Positions 1 to 9,062 of a DNA stretch of 64,000 bases are shown here, piece by piece; positions within the stretch are counted from its first letter, which is position 1, and each line of letters begins with the position of its first letter. The DNA comes from Kitasatospora phosalacinea (GTDB taxonomy: Bacteria; Actinomycetota; Actinomycetes; Streptomycetales; Streptomycetaceae): positions 62,001 to 126,000 of the forward strand of contig NZ_JNYE01000014.1 in assembly GCF_000717185.1 (NCBI RefSeq), in the 5' to 3' direction. Below the pieces are notes generated by a model that was not told the DNA's origin, ran no database searches, and was given only the letters and a program-made list of their open reading frames with translations. A program made the position numbers and the translations under genes.

Positions 1-673
1 GGGCGCCGGGCAGCAGCGGGTACCAGCGGATCCGGGCGCCGAGCAGCAGGTGCTGGGTCCACCACCACACGGCGGTGGAGGCCAGGAAGGTCAGCGGGAC
101 GCCCAGCCACGGGCCGGCGCCGAAGCCCTTGCGCATCGGGACCTGGACGACCAGGAACACCAGCCAGCCCAGCAGCCACACCACCCAGCGCCACAGGGCC
201 AGCCGGGCGCTGTTCTTCGGCATCTCCCAGGCCCGCTCGCAGACCCGCTGCAGGGCCCGGCTGAGCGCGGTCGCGGACGCCAGGGTGACCAGTGCGCCGA
301 TCGCCCCGATGCTCTGGGTGGTGCCGTCGGACTGGGTCTGCATCAGCTGCTGGACCTGCTGCTGGGCGGAGCCCTCCAGGCCGAGCTGCTCGCGCAGCGA
401 GCCGGTGACGCTGTTCTTCAGCGTGGCGGGGGCGAACACCGCGACCACGAACAGGGCCGGCAGCGCGGACAGGAAGGCCTGCGCGGCCAGCCGGGTCGCG
501 TTGTCCAGCAGGTTGACCCGGATCAGGTTGCTGACGGCCCGCCCGACCAGAGGGATCCGCTCGGGGGCGCCCTTGGCGGACTCGGCGAGCCGGGCCGCCC
601 GCTGCTTCGCGGACTCCCACCGGCCGGGGCCGGGGCCGGGGTCCTGCTCCGCTCGTTGCAGTGACTCTGTCAC
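1..673 (-). CDS. YihY/BrkB-family inner-membrane protein, 3' end cut by window
   Basis: Membrane protein of the YihY/virulence factor BrkB family (once called RNase BN); its biochemical role is unsettled. About 224 codons are visible and the C-terminus lies outside the window. The GTG start at 673 is preceded by GGAGG about 8 nt upstream. A hydrophilic N-terminus (VTESLQRAEQD...) is followed by hydrophobic stretches, one around ALPALFVVAVF and one around WVVWLLGWLVFLVV, separated by a Gln-rich loop. It lies 84 nt downstream of the mannosyltransferase on the same strand and may be co-transcribed with it. Confidence 0.8.
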   Translation of the reverse strand, partial: MTESLQRAEQDPGPGPGRWESAKQRAARLAESAKGAPERIPLVGRAVSNLIRVNLLDNATRLAAQAFLSALPALFVVAVFAPATLKNSVTGSLREQLGLEGSAQQQVQQLMQTQSDGTTQSIGAIGALVTLASATALSRALQRVCERAWEMPKNSARLALWRWVVWLLGWLVFLVVQVPMRKGFGAGPWLGVPLTFLASTAVWWWTQHLLLGARIRWYPLLPGA

Positions 674-757
674 GCCGAAACCTCCGCAAGCTCCGCCGGG
701 CCGGGAACCTCCATCGTCACCTGGTCCGGCGCAGCCCGCGGAGGCGGAGCGTGGCGG

Positions 758-1519
758 CTACTTCTTCCGGGTGAGCCGGGCGACCCGGTCGGCCACCCCC
801 CAGGCGGTGACCCGCCACAGTGCCTCGACCACGATGTTGCGGCTCATCTTCGAGGCGCCGTGCTCGCGCTCGACGAAGGTGATCGGCACCTCGGCGACCT
901 TGAACCCGGCCTTCACCGTGCGCCAGGCCAGGTCGACCTGGAAGCAGTAGCCCTGCGAGGCCACCTGGTCCATGCCGAGGCCGAGCAGCGTCTCCTTGCG
1001 GAACGCCCGGTAGCCGCCGGTGACGTCCCGGATCGGCACGTCCAGCATCAGCCGGGAGTACGTGGAGCCGCCCTTGGACAGCAGCAGCCGCGACTTCGGC
1101 CAGTTCACCACCGCGCCGCCGGGCACCCAGCGCGAGCCCAGCACCAGGTCCGCGCTGCGCAGCGCGGTCAGCAGCCGGGGCAGCTCCTCGGGCTGGTGCG
1201 AGCCGTCCGCGTCCATCTCGACCAGCACGTCGTAGCCGTCGTCGATGCCCCACCGGAACCCGGCCAGGTAGGCCGCGCCGAGGCCCTCCTTGCCCTTGCG
1301 GTGCAGCACCTTCACGTGGTCGTCGTCGGCGGCGAGGGCGTCGGCGATCTTGCCGGTCCCGTCCGGGCTGTTGTCGTCGGCGACCAGGACGTGCGCCTCG
1401 GGGACGGCGGCGCGGACTCGGGACACGATCCGTTCGACGTTCTCGGCCTCGTTGTAGGTCGGGATGATCACCAGGATCTTGCCGAGGCCGGCGAACGGGG
1501 TCTCCGGGGAGGTGCTCAC
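758..1519 (-). CDS. ppm1: polyprenol monophosphomannose synthase (GT2 family)
   Basis: Family-2 glycosyltransferase, 253 aa, that moves mannose from GDP-mannose to polyprenyl phosphate, giving the lipid-linked donor for protein O-mannosylation and glycolipids. The N-terminal nucleotide-binding stretch ILVIIPTYNEAENV and the acidic motif VEMDADGSHQPEEL are typical. It is a stand-alone catalytic domain without the fused apolipoprotein N-acyltransferase seen in mycobacteria. I chose GTG at 1519 (VSTSPETPF) because the 30 codons upstream are Arg/Gly filler and a GAAAGG box precedes this GTG. Confidence 0.88.
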   Translation of the reverse strand: MSTSPETPFAGLGKILVIIPTYNEAENVERIVSRVRAAVPEAHVLVADDNSPDGTGKIADALAADDDHVKVLHRKGKEGLGAAYLAGFRWGIDDGYDVLVEMDADGSHQPEELPRLLTALRSADLVLGSRWVPGGAVVNWPKSRLLLSKGGSTYSRLMLDVPIRDVTGGYRAFRKETLLGLGMDQVASQGYCFQVDLAWRTVKAGFKVAEVPITFVEREHGASKMSRNIVVEALWRVTAWGVADRVARLTRKK

Positions 1520-1618
1520 AGATGGGTGCCTTTCACGAGCGGCTGACCGGTGCGGCGCACGTGTGCGCGCCCCCCACGGTAGGCCACCGCACCAGGTGCC
1601 CCGGGCCACCCGGCGGGT

Positions 1619-1712
1619 CGGCGGCGGGGCGGTGGCGGGGCGGTGGAGGGCCGGTGGAGGGCCCGGCGGTGGGCCGGGTGGCGGGGCGGTGGAGGGCCGT
1701 GGCGGGTCACCG
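1619..1712 (+). repeat. G-rich imperfect tandem repeat
   Basis: The spacer between the mannosyltransferase start and tRNA-Arg holds about six imperfect copies of a GGCGGGGCGGTGG-like unit, with runs of G that could form G-quadruplex structures on the + strand. No gene is evident in 1520-1786. Confidence 0.6.
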
Positions 1713-1786
1713 GGGAAAGGGGTCAGCGAGCCCGAAGCGCGATCCGCTACGCTGTCAGCGGTCCTGCGGCGGTGTCCGCGGGCCCC

Positions 1787-1859
1787 GCCTCAGTAGCTCA
1801 GGGGATAGAGCACGGCTCTCCTAAAGCCGGTGTCGCAGGTTCGAATCCTGCCTGGGGCA
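1787..1859 (+). tRNA. tRNA-Arg (anticodon CCU)
   Basis: The cloverleaf folds by hand. The acceptor GCCTCAG pairs with CTGGGGC (one G-U), the D stem is GCTC/GAGC, and the anticodon stem CGGCT/AGCCG carries loop CTCCTAA, so the anticodon is CCT at 1820-1822. The T arm is GCAGG-TTCGAAT-CCTGC and the discriminator is A at 1859. CCA is not encoded. tRNA genes of this class are frequent integration sites for actinomycete elements, and the next 6 kb is accessory in character. Confidence 0.95.
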
Positions 1860-1940
1860 CGCGCACGACCGCAGGTCGCAGGCCCTACCGCTCTTCCAAG
1901 CGGGAGGGCCTCCAACCTTCCAGCACGGATTCAGCACGCA

Positions 1941-2039
1941 TCAGGCCCCAGCGGCGTGCGGGCCGGCCTCCAGGGCCGCCAGCTGGAGGGCGAGCTTCTG
2001 GGCCTCCCGGGCGGCCTTCTCCGCGTCTTGTACCCGGGC
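1941..2039 (-). pseudogene. C-terminal part of a small gene split by the IS1380 remnant
   Basis: Thirty-two codons ending in TGA encode a charged helical tail (ARVQDAEKAAREAQ...). The same reading phase is found on the far side of the IS remnant at 3329. Joining the two sides at a shared Ala codon (GCC) gives a continuous peptide ...EQQEL-A-RVQDAEK.... This suggests one small gene cut by the insertion. The intact product is not recognised. Confidence 0.4.
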
Positions 2040-3328
2040 ATGGTCTGGATGACCTTTACGTCGGCTCCACTGGCGATTGTCGGAGTGCTGCGGGCCGAAT
2101 CCGGCGTGTTCGGGCCGATGGCCTCTGATCCGACCGTCTCGCGGCTGGTCGGCAAGGCACGGGCCGATGTCCGCGAACGGATATGGCAGTTGGCCGGGCA
2201 GGCCGCGCCGGACGCGGACGGGAACGTGACCGTGGACATCGACGAGGTGCTCGTCATCGCGCACTCCGACAAGGAGGCGGCCGCCGCGACATGGAAGACA
2301 GCCTACGGCCACCACCCGCTCATGGCGTTCGTCGACCACGGGGCAGATGGGTCCGGGAAGCCGGTGGCGGACCTGCTGCGGCCGGGCAACGCGGGCAGCA
2401 ACACCGCCGCCGACCACATCACCACCGCCCAACTCGCACCGGCCCAACTGCCGAAGAAGCACCGCCGCGGAGGGCACACCCCCGCCCGCACGGACTCCGG
2501 CGGCGGCACCCACCGGTTCGTGAACTGGCTCGCGGCACGCGGGCGATGGCTGTCCTACTCGGTCGGGACGACGATCACCGGTGCTGTCCACCAGGCCGTT
2601 CTGCCGGTGCCGGCCTCGGCCTGGACGCCCGCGGTCGAGCCCGGAGGCCAGGTCCGTAACGGCGCCCGGGTCCCCGAGCTCGCAGGCGACGTCCTCAGGG
2701 GACGGCCCGCGGGGATGCGGCTGATCGTGTGCAAGGAACGGCCTCACCCAGGAGTGCAGTTCCGCTTCACGGATGCCGACGGGGTGCGGCTGACCTGCTT
2801 CGCCACCAACACCCCGATCGCCCAACTGGAGCTGCGGCACCGTCGGCGGGCCCGCGCCGAGGACCGCATCCGCGCCGCCAGAGCCACCGGTCTGTGCAAC
2901 CTCCCCCTGCACGACGCCGCGCAGAACCGCGTCCGGTCGGAGGTCGTCCAGCTCACGCTCGACCTGTCGGCCTGGATGCCGATGCTCGCCCTGACCGGCG
3001 ACGCACGCAGGTGGGAACCCAAGCGCACACGACTGCGGCTGTTCTCCGCAGCCGCCCAGCTCGTCACCACCGGCCGTCACTGCTGCCTCCGCCTGGCCCG
3101 CCACTGGCCCTGGACCGACGAGACCACCACCGCGTTCGAACGCCTGCAGGCCCTGCCGAACCCCGACTGACCAGCGGCAACCCCATCCCGACGAGCAGCC
3201 GAACACCCCGGAGCCGTGGAATCCGGCGCCCACCCGGCGCGACAGTCGGGCCAACCGCATGCCCACCATCATCCTCACCAACCGAAACGGCCCGCCGGAT
3301 GAACCGACGGGCTGTCACGAAAGATCGA
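2040..3328 (+). mobile_element. decayed IS1380-family insertion sequence, left end missing
   Basis: The element is defined by its transposase (2041-3170) and about 160 nt of downstream DNA ending near CACGAAAGATCGAGG. Flanking sequence at both edges reads in one phase as a small gene, which fixes the approximate borders. No matching left inverted repeat is visible and the 5' part of the transposase is gone, so the element cannot move by itself. Confidence 0.65.
2041..3170 (+). pseudogene. IS1380-family DDE transposase, N-terminally truncated
   Basis: The reading frame runs to a TGA at 3170 and matches the IS1380 transposase pattern from about its first quarter onwards. It shows VFGPMASDPTVSRL, the acidic-strand region VTVDIDEVLVIAHSDKE, HHPLMAFVD, and the family hallmark LLRPGNAGSNTAADH. 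Family members are usually about 450-470 aa; here about 375 recognisable residues remain and no start with a ribosome binding site precedes them. Codons before about 2080 look degraded. It is interpreted as an inactive remnant. Confidence 0.75.
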
Positions 3329-3490
3329 GGCCAGCTCCTGCTGCTCGCGCCACTCGGCGAGGACGTGCTCCTGCTCCGACCTGGCGGAGGCGGCCAGCGA
3401 CGCGTTGCCCAGCGCGGTCACCGCGGTGCTCCCGCTCGGGGTGAACAAGACCGGCGTCACCCCGGTGACCAGGTGGGTGCAGCTGGGCGG
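3329..3490 (-). pseudogene. N-terminal part of the small gene split by the IS1380 remnant
   Basis: On the minus strand the frame reads VTPVLFTPSGSTAV... then SEQEHVLAEWREQQELA before running into the IS end. A GTG at 3460 is a possible start, but no convincing ribosome binding site is seen. Excision of the IS would join it in frame to 2039-1941, for a product of about 76 aa. Function is unknown. The rest of 3490-3949 holds no gene I can support. Confidence 0.35.
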
Positions 3491-3949
3491 TACCCGATCC
3501 GTCGGCCCGCCGTGGCCGTACCCGTCTTCCCGGAGGCGCCGGGGGTAGAAACGGACTGGCCCCGCCCCGCGGTGAGGGCCCAGAGAGGTGTCCAGTGCAG
3601 GGCCGAAGATCGGTGTTGCTTCCTGCGCGGCTGCTGCTGGCGGGCGGGGCAGTTCGGTCGAGGGCGGCTGCGTCGCCCATGGCGTTCTGGCAGTTGGGCC
3701 CGCCTCGGCGCTCTGGCGTCCTTGCCGGGCTGGGCGGCGGGGCCTCGCCGACGGCATGGGTATAAAGGGTGAAGCAGGCCGAATGACGATTTTGTGTGCC
3801 ATCGAAGGATGCTTGTGCAGCCTGATTCGTGCGTTGCTTAAATAGCTCTTGGTGATGGCTTGGATACCTGTTGTGGCTGGCATTTGACGATCCATAGCGT
3901 GTCTATGCACGTTCGTGACCCACATGAACGGACATCGGAGGGGAACTTC

Positions 3950-4342
3950 ATGAAGAACACACGCGGTACCCGCTGGATACGCCGGGGCGCCGTGGGCGTC
4001 GCGGCCCTGGGCCTCACGCTCGGGGTGATCCCCGGCCAGGCGTCCGCCGACAGCGGTGTCATCTCCGCCTCGGACGGCCAGTGCCAGGCCCAGTGGCTGT
4101 CGGGGAACGACTGGTTCGGCATCCGGGACGGCGACATCTACGACAGCGACTACTGTTACGTCGACTACTCGTTCAACTCGGATCACTCGGCCCGCAGCCG
4201 GGTCTCGCGCGCGCAGGACATCAACACCAACTGGGGCTACTACGGCATCACCGTGACCTCCAGCTACATCTACTTCCACGTGTGCAAGGAGCGCCAGGAC
4301 GACCCGGACATCTGCTCCAGCTGGGTCGGTACCAACGCCTGA
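3950..4342 (+). CDS. small secreted protein with four cysteines
   Basis: A 130-aa protein with a Sec signal peptide: basic MKNTRGTRWIRRG, a hydrophobic core GVAALGLTLGVIP, and likely cleavage after GQASA. The mature part (about 97 aa) is rich in Asp, Tyr and Ser with four Cys (GQCQ, DYCY, HVCK, DICS), so two disulfides are possible. The ATG at 3950 has GGAGG eight nt upstream. No family is recognised. It sits 36 nt before an ABC transporter pair, which might act on it or on its target; that link is conjecture. Confidence 0.75.
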   Translation: MKNTRGTRWIRRGAVGVAALGLTLGVIPGQASADSGVISASDGQCQAQWLSGNDWFGIRDGDIYDSDYCYVDYSFNSDHSARSRVSRAQDINTNWGYYGITVTSSYIYFHVCKERQDDPDICSSWVGTNA

Positions 4343-4378
4343 TCCGACAGCGCGTCAGCCGATGCAAGGAGTGAATGC

Positions 4379-5071
4379 GTGACACCCGTTCTGCAGGCCA
4401 GGGCCCTGCGCGTCAACTACGGCCCGGCTGTCGCGGTGGCGGGCGTCGATCTGAGCATCGGCTCCGGGGAGGTGGTGGGGGTGGTGGGCGCGTCCGGATC
4501 GGGCAAGACCACCCTCCTCCACTGCCTCTCCGGGCTCCTGGCCGCCGACAGTGGCAGTGTCCTCTTCCGCGACCGGCCGATCGAGGACATGACGGAGCGC
4601 CAGCGCGACGAACTGCGCCGCTCCCATTTCGGGTTCGTCTTCCAGTTCGGCGACCTCGTACCGGAGTTGACGCTGGTGGAGAACGTCTCGCTGCCGCTGC
4701 GCCTGCAGGGCGTGCGGGCGGCGCGGGCCCGGGAGCGTGCGGCCGAGCAGCTGGACGCGCTCGGCATCGGGCACCTGGGGCCGCGCACGGTCGGGGAGGT
4801 GTCCGGCGGGGAATTACAGCGGGCGGCGATCGCACGGGCGGTGGTGCACCGGCCGGACGTGGTGTTCGCGGACGAGCCGACGGGTGCGCTGGACGACCGC
4901 AACTCCGAGGCGGTGTTCGAGCTGCTGCTGCAGCAGGCCCGCACGCACGGCGCGGCGGTGGTCCTGGTCACCCACGATCGGCACCTGGCCGCGCGTACCG
5001 ACCGCACTGTGGTCCTGGTCGGCGGACGGGTGGTCGGGGCCGGGGCCGGGGCGGAAGTCGAGGCCGGATGA
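4379..5071 (+). CDS. ABC transporter ATP-binding protein (MacB/LolD type)
   Basis: A 230-aa ATPase with Walker A GASGSGKTT (about residues 37-45), signature VSGGELQRAAIARA, Walker B VVFADEPTGALD and switch His in VTHDRH. Sequence type and partner place it with the FtsX-like (MacB/LolCDE) exporters. The GTG start at 4379 follows AAGGAG. The stop overlaps the permease start (ATGA at 5068-5071), so the two are translationally coupled. Confidence 0.9.
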   Translation: MTPVLQARALRVNYGPAVAVAGVDLSIGSGEVVGVVGASGSGKTTLLHCLSGLLAADSGSVLFRDRPIEDMTERQRDELRRSHFGFVFQFGDLVPELTLVENVSLPLRLQGVRAARARERAAEQLDALGIGHLGPRTVGEVSGGELQRAAIARAVVHRPDVVFADEPTGALDDRNSEAVFELLLQQARTHGAAVVLVTHDRHLAARTDRTVVLVGGRVVGAGAGAEVEAG

Positions 5072-7386
5072 GCGCGTCGTTGCGGACCGCGCTCGCGGTC
5101 GCCTGGCAGGCAGTGGTCTCACGCCAGGGTCGGCGCCGCGTCGTGCTGCTCGTCCTGGTGGGCGCGGTGGCCGCGCTGGGTGTGCTGGCCACCTTCGGCA
5201 CCGCGGCGATGCAGGGGCGCGAGAGCGCCCGCGCGGCGGCGATGGTGCCGGTGTTCGGGCCTCAGCCGGGTCAGGGCGGCACCCCGGTGTTCAGTCGGCC
5301 GGGCGTCGCGGAGACCGGGTGGAGCGAGCTGGAGCAGGACTACCGGGGCCGTGCGGTGAAGATCGTGCGGGTGGCCGACCCGGCCGGGAACGGCCCGTTC
5401 GCGCCGGGCGTCACCGCCTGGCCGCGCCCGGGACAGGTACTGGTCAGCCCGGCTCTGGAGCGGCTGCTGAAGGACTCCGACGGGCAGATCCGGCGCTGGT
5501 TCACAGGCCAGGACGTCGCCGTGCTGCCGCCGGGCGCCGTCGGCAGTGCGGGCCAACTGCTGGCCTACGTGGGTGTCGCGCCCGAAGAACTGCGGAGCGG
5601 CCAGGGGTCTCTGGTGGGGTTCGGCGGCGAGGGTGGCCCAGGGTTCGGCTGGTACCCGGCGCTGGGCTGCATGCTCTTCCTGGTGCTGCCCGGGTTCGCC
5701 CTCGTGCTGACCGCGAGCCGCTTCGGGCGCCAGGTCCGCACCGTCCGCTACCAGGCCCTGCGACTGCTCGGCATGCCTGCTTCCCGGGCCCGGGCAGGGG
5801 GCGCGGTGGAGACGGCGCTGCCCGTCGTGGCCGGGGCGCTGCTGGCCGCGCTCGCCTGGCCGTGGCTGCTGTCGGACGCGTTCGTCCTTCCGGTGACCGG
5901 CCGCGAACTCTTCGGCGCCGACCTGCAGGTGACAGCCGCCCAGTCGGCGCTCACCGTGCTGGGCCTGGCCGCCCTCGCCGGAGTGCTGGGCGCGGCCACC
6001 GCCGCAGGCTCCGCCCGCACCGCGCGGGGCGTGCGCTTCCTCAAGCCGGTGCGCCTCACCAGCCCGTGGGTGGCGCTGCTGTTCGGCGCGGGTCTGCTGC
6101 TCGTCGCGGTCGCGTACTGGCGCCACAAGGCCCGCGATCCGCTGCTGTGGACGGCCATCGTCCTCCTCGGCGCGGGTCTGCCCAGTGCCGCGGCCTGGAG
6201 CGGGCAGCTACTGGCCCGGCTGTTGGGACGGATCGAGGTCGGTACGGTCTGGCTGCTGACCACCCGTCGGCTCGCCGCCGACGCCCAGTCCAGGTTCCGG
6301 GTCGCCGGGATGGTCGGGATCGCGGTGTTCGCCGTCGGCGCGGCCCAGCCCGTCGCCCAGGTCCTCGCCCAGCCGAACCTGCCCTGGGCAGCCCAGGCAC
6401 GCGCCGCCGGGCACGCCGATCTCCTCGCCCGCGCCGAGACCCTGGAAGCCGCCCCCCTCCACCTGAACGAGCCCCCGGCCGCCGTCCGCTCCCTCGTCCC
6501 CGCCGTCGCCCTGTGGGAACCGGAGCAGGACACCGCCACCCGCCCCGCCGCCACCGCACTCGTCGCCACCTGCCCCCAGCTGGAAGCCCTCTTCGCCCAG
6601 CCCCTGCCCGACTGCCCCGGCGGCCGCATGGCGCTGCACCGCGCCGACGTCCCCTACCCAGCGGGCACCCCGGCAGTGGAACCGCTGCTGGTGCGCTCCG
6701 CCGACCTCGCCCGCGCGCAGACCGTCCCGCCCCCTGCCGTGGTACTGGCCGTCCCGGACGGGCAGGACGCCCCGGTGGAGGCCGCCATGGTGCTGCCGCC
6801 CGACGATCCCGCGCTCACCGCACTGGGCGAGCCCTTTCACTACACCGCCTACCTGAGGGTCCCGGTGGACACGGCCGTCTGGGAGGATGCCCGGGCCTGG
6901 GTGGTGTCCGCCTCGCCCGCCTACCGGCTGGACAACTCCTACCAGGTGTCGGAGGTCGTCGACAGCACCGGCAGCTGGGTCCTGCTCGGACTGACCACCG
7001 CAGCAGCGATCACCTTGCTCGGCGCCGCCCTGTCCATCGCCGAAGACGGCGGACGCCGCCGTGAATGGTTCGGCCTGCGCGCCCTGGGTGTCCCGCGCAC
7101 CCGACTCACCGCGGTCCAACTCGCCGAAGCCGCCCTCACCTCGGCGGTCACTGTCACCCTCGCCACCCTCGCCTCCACCACGGTCGGCGCCGCCTACCTC
7201 CGCATCAACGACGACCACCTCGACAGCAGCCTCCCCTACCTCCTCGCCGCCCTCACCGGCGTCGCCGTCGTCGTCCTCACCGCCCTCGCCAGCAGCTGGA
7301 CCACCCTGCGCAGCCCCCGCCGCCGGTCGCCCGCGGCCCAGCCCGCGAACACCGCCCACCCGGACCCGGAGCCGATTTCGCCGTGA
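5068..7386 (+). CDS. FtsX-like ABC transporter permease
   Basis: A 772-aa integral membrane protein, partner of the preceding ATPase. An N-terminal membrane segment (VVLLVLVGAVAALGVLATFG) is followed by a large extracytoplasmic domain. A central group of helices around residues 195-360 precedes a second soluble region, and more helices sit near the C-terminus (LLGLTTAAAITLLGAAL). Such pairs usually extract or expel lipids, peptides or drugs rather than import solutes. The start overlaps the upstream stop. Confidence 0.85.
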   Translation: MSASLRTALAVAWQAVVSRQGRRRVVLLVLVGAVAALGVLATFGTAAMQGRESARAAAMVPVFGPQPGQGGTPVFSRPGVAETGWSELEQDYRGRAVKIVRVADPAGNGPFAPGVTAWPRPGQVLVSPALERLLKDSDGQIRRWFTGQDVAVLPPGAVGSAGQLLAYVGVAPEELRSGQGSLVGFGGEGGPGFGWYPALGCMLFLVLPGFALVLTASRFGRQVRTVRYQALRLLGMPASRARAGGAVETALPVVAGALLAALAWPWLLSDAFVLPVTGRELFGADLQVTAAQSALTVLGLAALAGVLGAATAAGSARTARGVRFLKPVRLTSPWVALLFGAGLLLVAVAYWRHKARDPLLWTAIVLLGAGLPSAAAWSGQLLARLLGRIEVGTVWLLTTRRLAADAQSRFRVAGMVGIAVFAVGAAQPVAQVLAQPNLPWAAQARAAGHADLLARAETLEAAPLHLNEPPAAVRSLVPAVALWEPEQDTATRPAATALVATCPQLEALFAQPLPDCPGGRMALHRADVPYPAGTPAVEPLLVRSADLARAQTVPPPAVVLAVPDGQDAPVEAAMVLPPDDPALTALGEPFHYTAYLRVPVDTAVWEDARAWVVSASPAYRLDNSYQVSEVVDSTGSWVLLGLTTAAAITLLGAALSIAEDGGRRREWFGLRALGVPRTRLTAVQLAEAALTSAVTVTLATLASTTVGAAYLRINDDHLDSSLPYLLAALTGVAVVVLTALASSWTTLRSPRRRSPAAQPANTAHPDPEPISP

Positions 7387-7499
7387 CCGAGCCCTGATGA
7401 AGAGACCGCTGTCCAACGAGTGAACAGGCCGCAGTGGAGAGCCGAGCCAGGCACCAGCTCCACCGTGACCGCGGGCGTGCCGATCCCGCCGGGCGGGGC

Positions 7500-7661
7500 C
7501 GCTTGCCATCCTCCCCAGCGTCGCCGGAGGCGAGGGTGGCCGCGCGGTCGGTGAAGTAGGCGTGGAACGCGCCGGTCTCGTCGTGCGCCCGGTAGTGCGC
7601 GGCCTGCTGCTCGGGCGTCTCGCACTGGCCGACGAACGGGCGGGCGTCGATGGTGACGAGA
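7500..7661 (-). pseudogene. possible gene fragment, unidentified
   Basis: The minus strand reads TLVTIDARPFVGQC... to FHAYFTDRAATLASG, protein-like in composition but with no usable start codon upstream; the frame then dissolves toward the ABC permease stop. It may be the relic of a gene lost in the accessory stretch. Apart from this fragment, 7387-7852 shows nothing I can name. Confidence 0.25.
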
Positions 7662-7852
7662 GTCTGATGCTTATTTGAAAAGTTTCGACTTCGTATCGGG
7701 ATCGCCGCCCGGGCGGATGCGCCAGCGGGGGTGCGCCGGGCGGGTGATTCGGTTCGGGCGGGCGTGCGGGGCGGTCTCGGGGCGGTGGCTGCGGGGGAGG
7801 ATTCCGCGCATACCGGGCGGCGGTGGGCCGGTGCGGCGGAAGGGCGGAGCTC

Positions 7853-8887
7853 GTGGACTTCGAACGGGAACCTGTCGCGGCGGGGGCGGACTGGCGGTCG
7901 GCCTCCCGCTGGGGGGCGGCGGTGCTGGTGGCGGCCGCGGTGGTGGCGCTGGTGGTCGCGCTGTGCGTGCTGCTGCGGGCGGCGGTGGTGCCGCTGCTGA
8001 TCGCGGTGCTGATCAGCGCCCTGGTCGAGCCGGTCAGCCGGCGGCTGACCGCCCGCGGCCTGCCGCGGGCGCTGGCGGCGGCCACCGGCTGCCTGCTGCT
8101 GGTCGCGGTGGTCGGCGGGGCGCTGTGGGTGGTGGTGAGGCTGATCTCGGACGCGGCCTCCGGCCTCACCGCCTCGCTCCAGGCCGCCGCGGAGCGGGCC
8201 TCCGGCACCGACCCGTTCGCGCAGGCGGTGCGCGGTGCGGCGAGCGGCCTGCAGCAGTTGGGGCGGAGCCTGGGCGCGGGCGTGGTCTCCGGGGTGCTGA
8301 ACGGGGTCGGCCTGGCCGCGCAGGTGCTGGCCTGCGGGGTGCTGACCCTGGCGCTGGCGTTCTTCCTGCTGAAGGACCGGGCGCTGCTGGTCGCCGCGCT
8401 GCGCAGGGCGGCCCCGGCCGGGCAGGAGGAGAAGGTCCTCGGGGTGGCCGGGACGGGGTACGCGGCGATGTCCGGCTTCATGCGCGGCACCACGATCATC
8501 GCGGGCATCGACGCGGGCTTCATCGCCCTCGGCCTGACCCTGCTCGGCGTGCCGCACGCGCTGGGCCTGGGCGCGCTGGTGTTCGTCGGCGCGTACGTGC
8601 CCTACGCGGGCGCGTTCCTGTCCGGACTGACCGCGGTGGTGGTGGCGTTCGCGGACGGTGGCCTCGGCGAGGCGCTGTGGGCGTTCGGCATCGTGCTGGG
8701 CGTGCAGGCGCTGGAGGGCGCGATCCTGCAGCCCGCGGTGCAGAGCCGGACGGTGCAACTGCACCCCGCCGTCGTCCTGTTGGCGATCTCGGCGGGCGCC
8801 TCGCTGGGCGGCCTGCTCGGGACGCTGCTGGCGGTGCCGCTGACGGCGGCCGCGGTCGGCGTGGTCAAGCAGGTGCGACGTTGGTAG
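7853..8887 (+). CDS. AI-2E family transporter (PerM-like)
   Basis: A 344-aa polytopic protein of the AI-2E exporter/PerM family. A short acidic N-terminus (VDFEREPVAAG) precedes paired hydrophobic helices (VLVAAAVVALVVALCVLL) and the family-type stretch LLIAVLISALVEPVSRRL. The C-terminal half has FIALGLTLLGVPHALGLGALVF and ILQPAVQSRTVQLHP, typical of the family. Substrates vary and are mostly unproven. I chose GTG at 7853 because GGCGGAG precedes it. Confidence 0.85.
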   Translation: MDFEREPVAAGADWRSASRWGAAVLVAAAVVALVVALCVLLRAAVVPLLIAVLISALVEPVSRRLTARGLPRALAAATGCLLLVAVVGGALWVVVRLISDAASGLTASLQAAAERASGTDPFAQAVRGAASGLQQLGRSLGAGVVSGVLNGVGLAAQVLACGVLTLALAFFLLKDRALLVAALRRAAPAGQEEKVLGVAGTGYAAMSGFMRGTTIIAGIDAGFIALGLTLLGVPHALGLGALVFVGAYVPYAGAFLSGLTAVVVAFADGGLGEALWAFGIVLGVQALEGAILQPAVQSRTVQLHPAVVLLAISAGASLGGLLGTLLAVPLTAAAVGVVKQVRRW

Positions 8888-9062
8888 TGCTGATGCGTCG
8901 TCAAATAATCGAGTCGGAACGGGAATTGATGCCGATCGGACCGGTTCTGCACGCTTCGATCCGAGGGTGAGGAGTGTGTTACGTTCCGTGCCCAGAGCAT
9001 AGAAAGAGTGGACCCCGGCGGTGCTACCAACACCCCGGGGCCTGGCACAGGAGTAGCTTCCC

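Noticed and set aside
3275..4279. 334-codon minus-strand frame as one gene
   Set aside because: Only the part near 3329-3490 looks protein-like; the rest is antisense to the secreted protein and its upstream region.
1860..7852. Complete integrative element at tRNA-Arg
   Set aside because: No integrase, excisionase, replication or transfer gene and no repeat of the tRNA 3' end was found; only remnants support an island.
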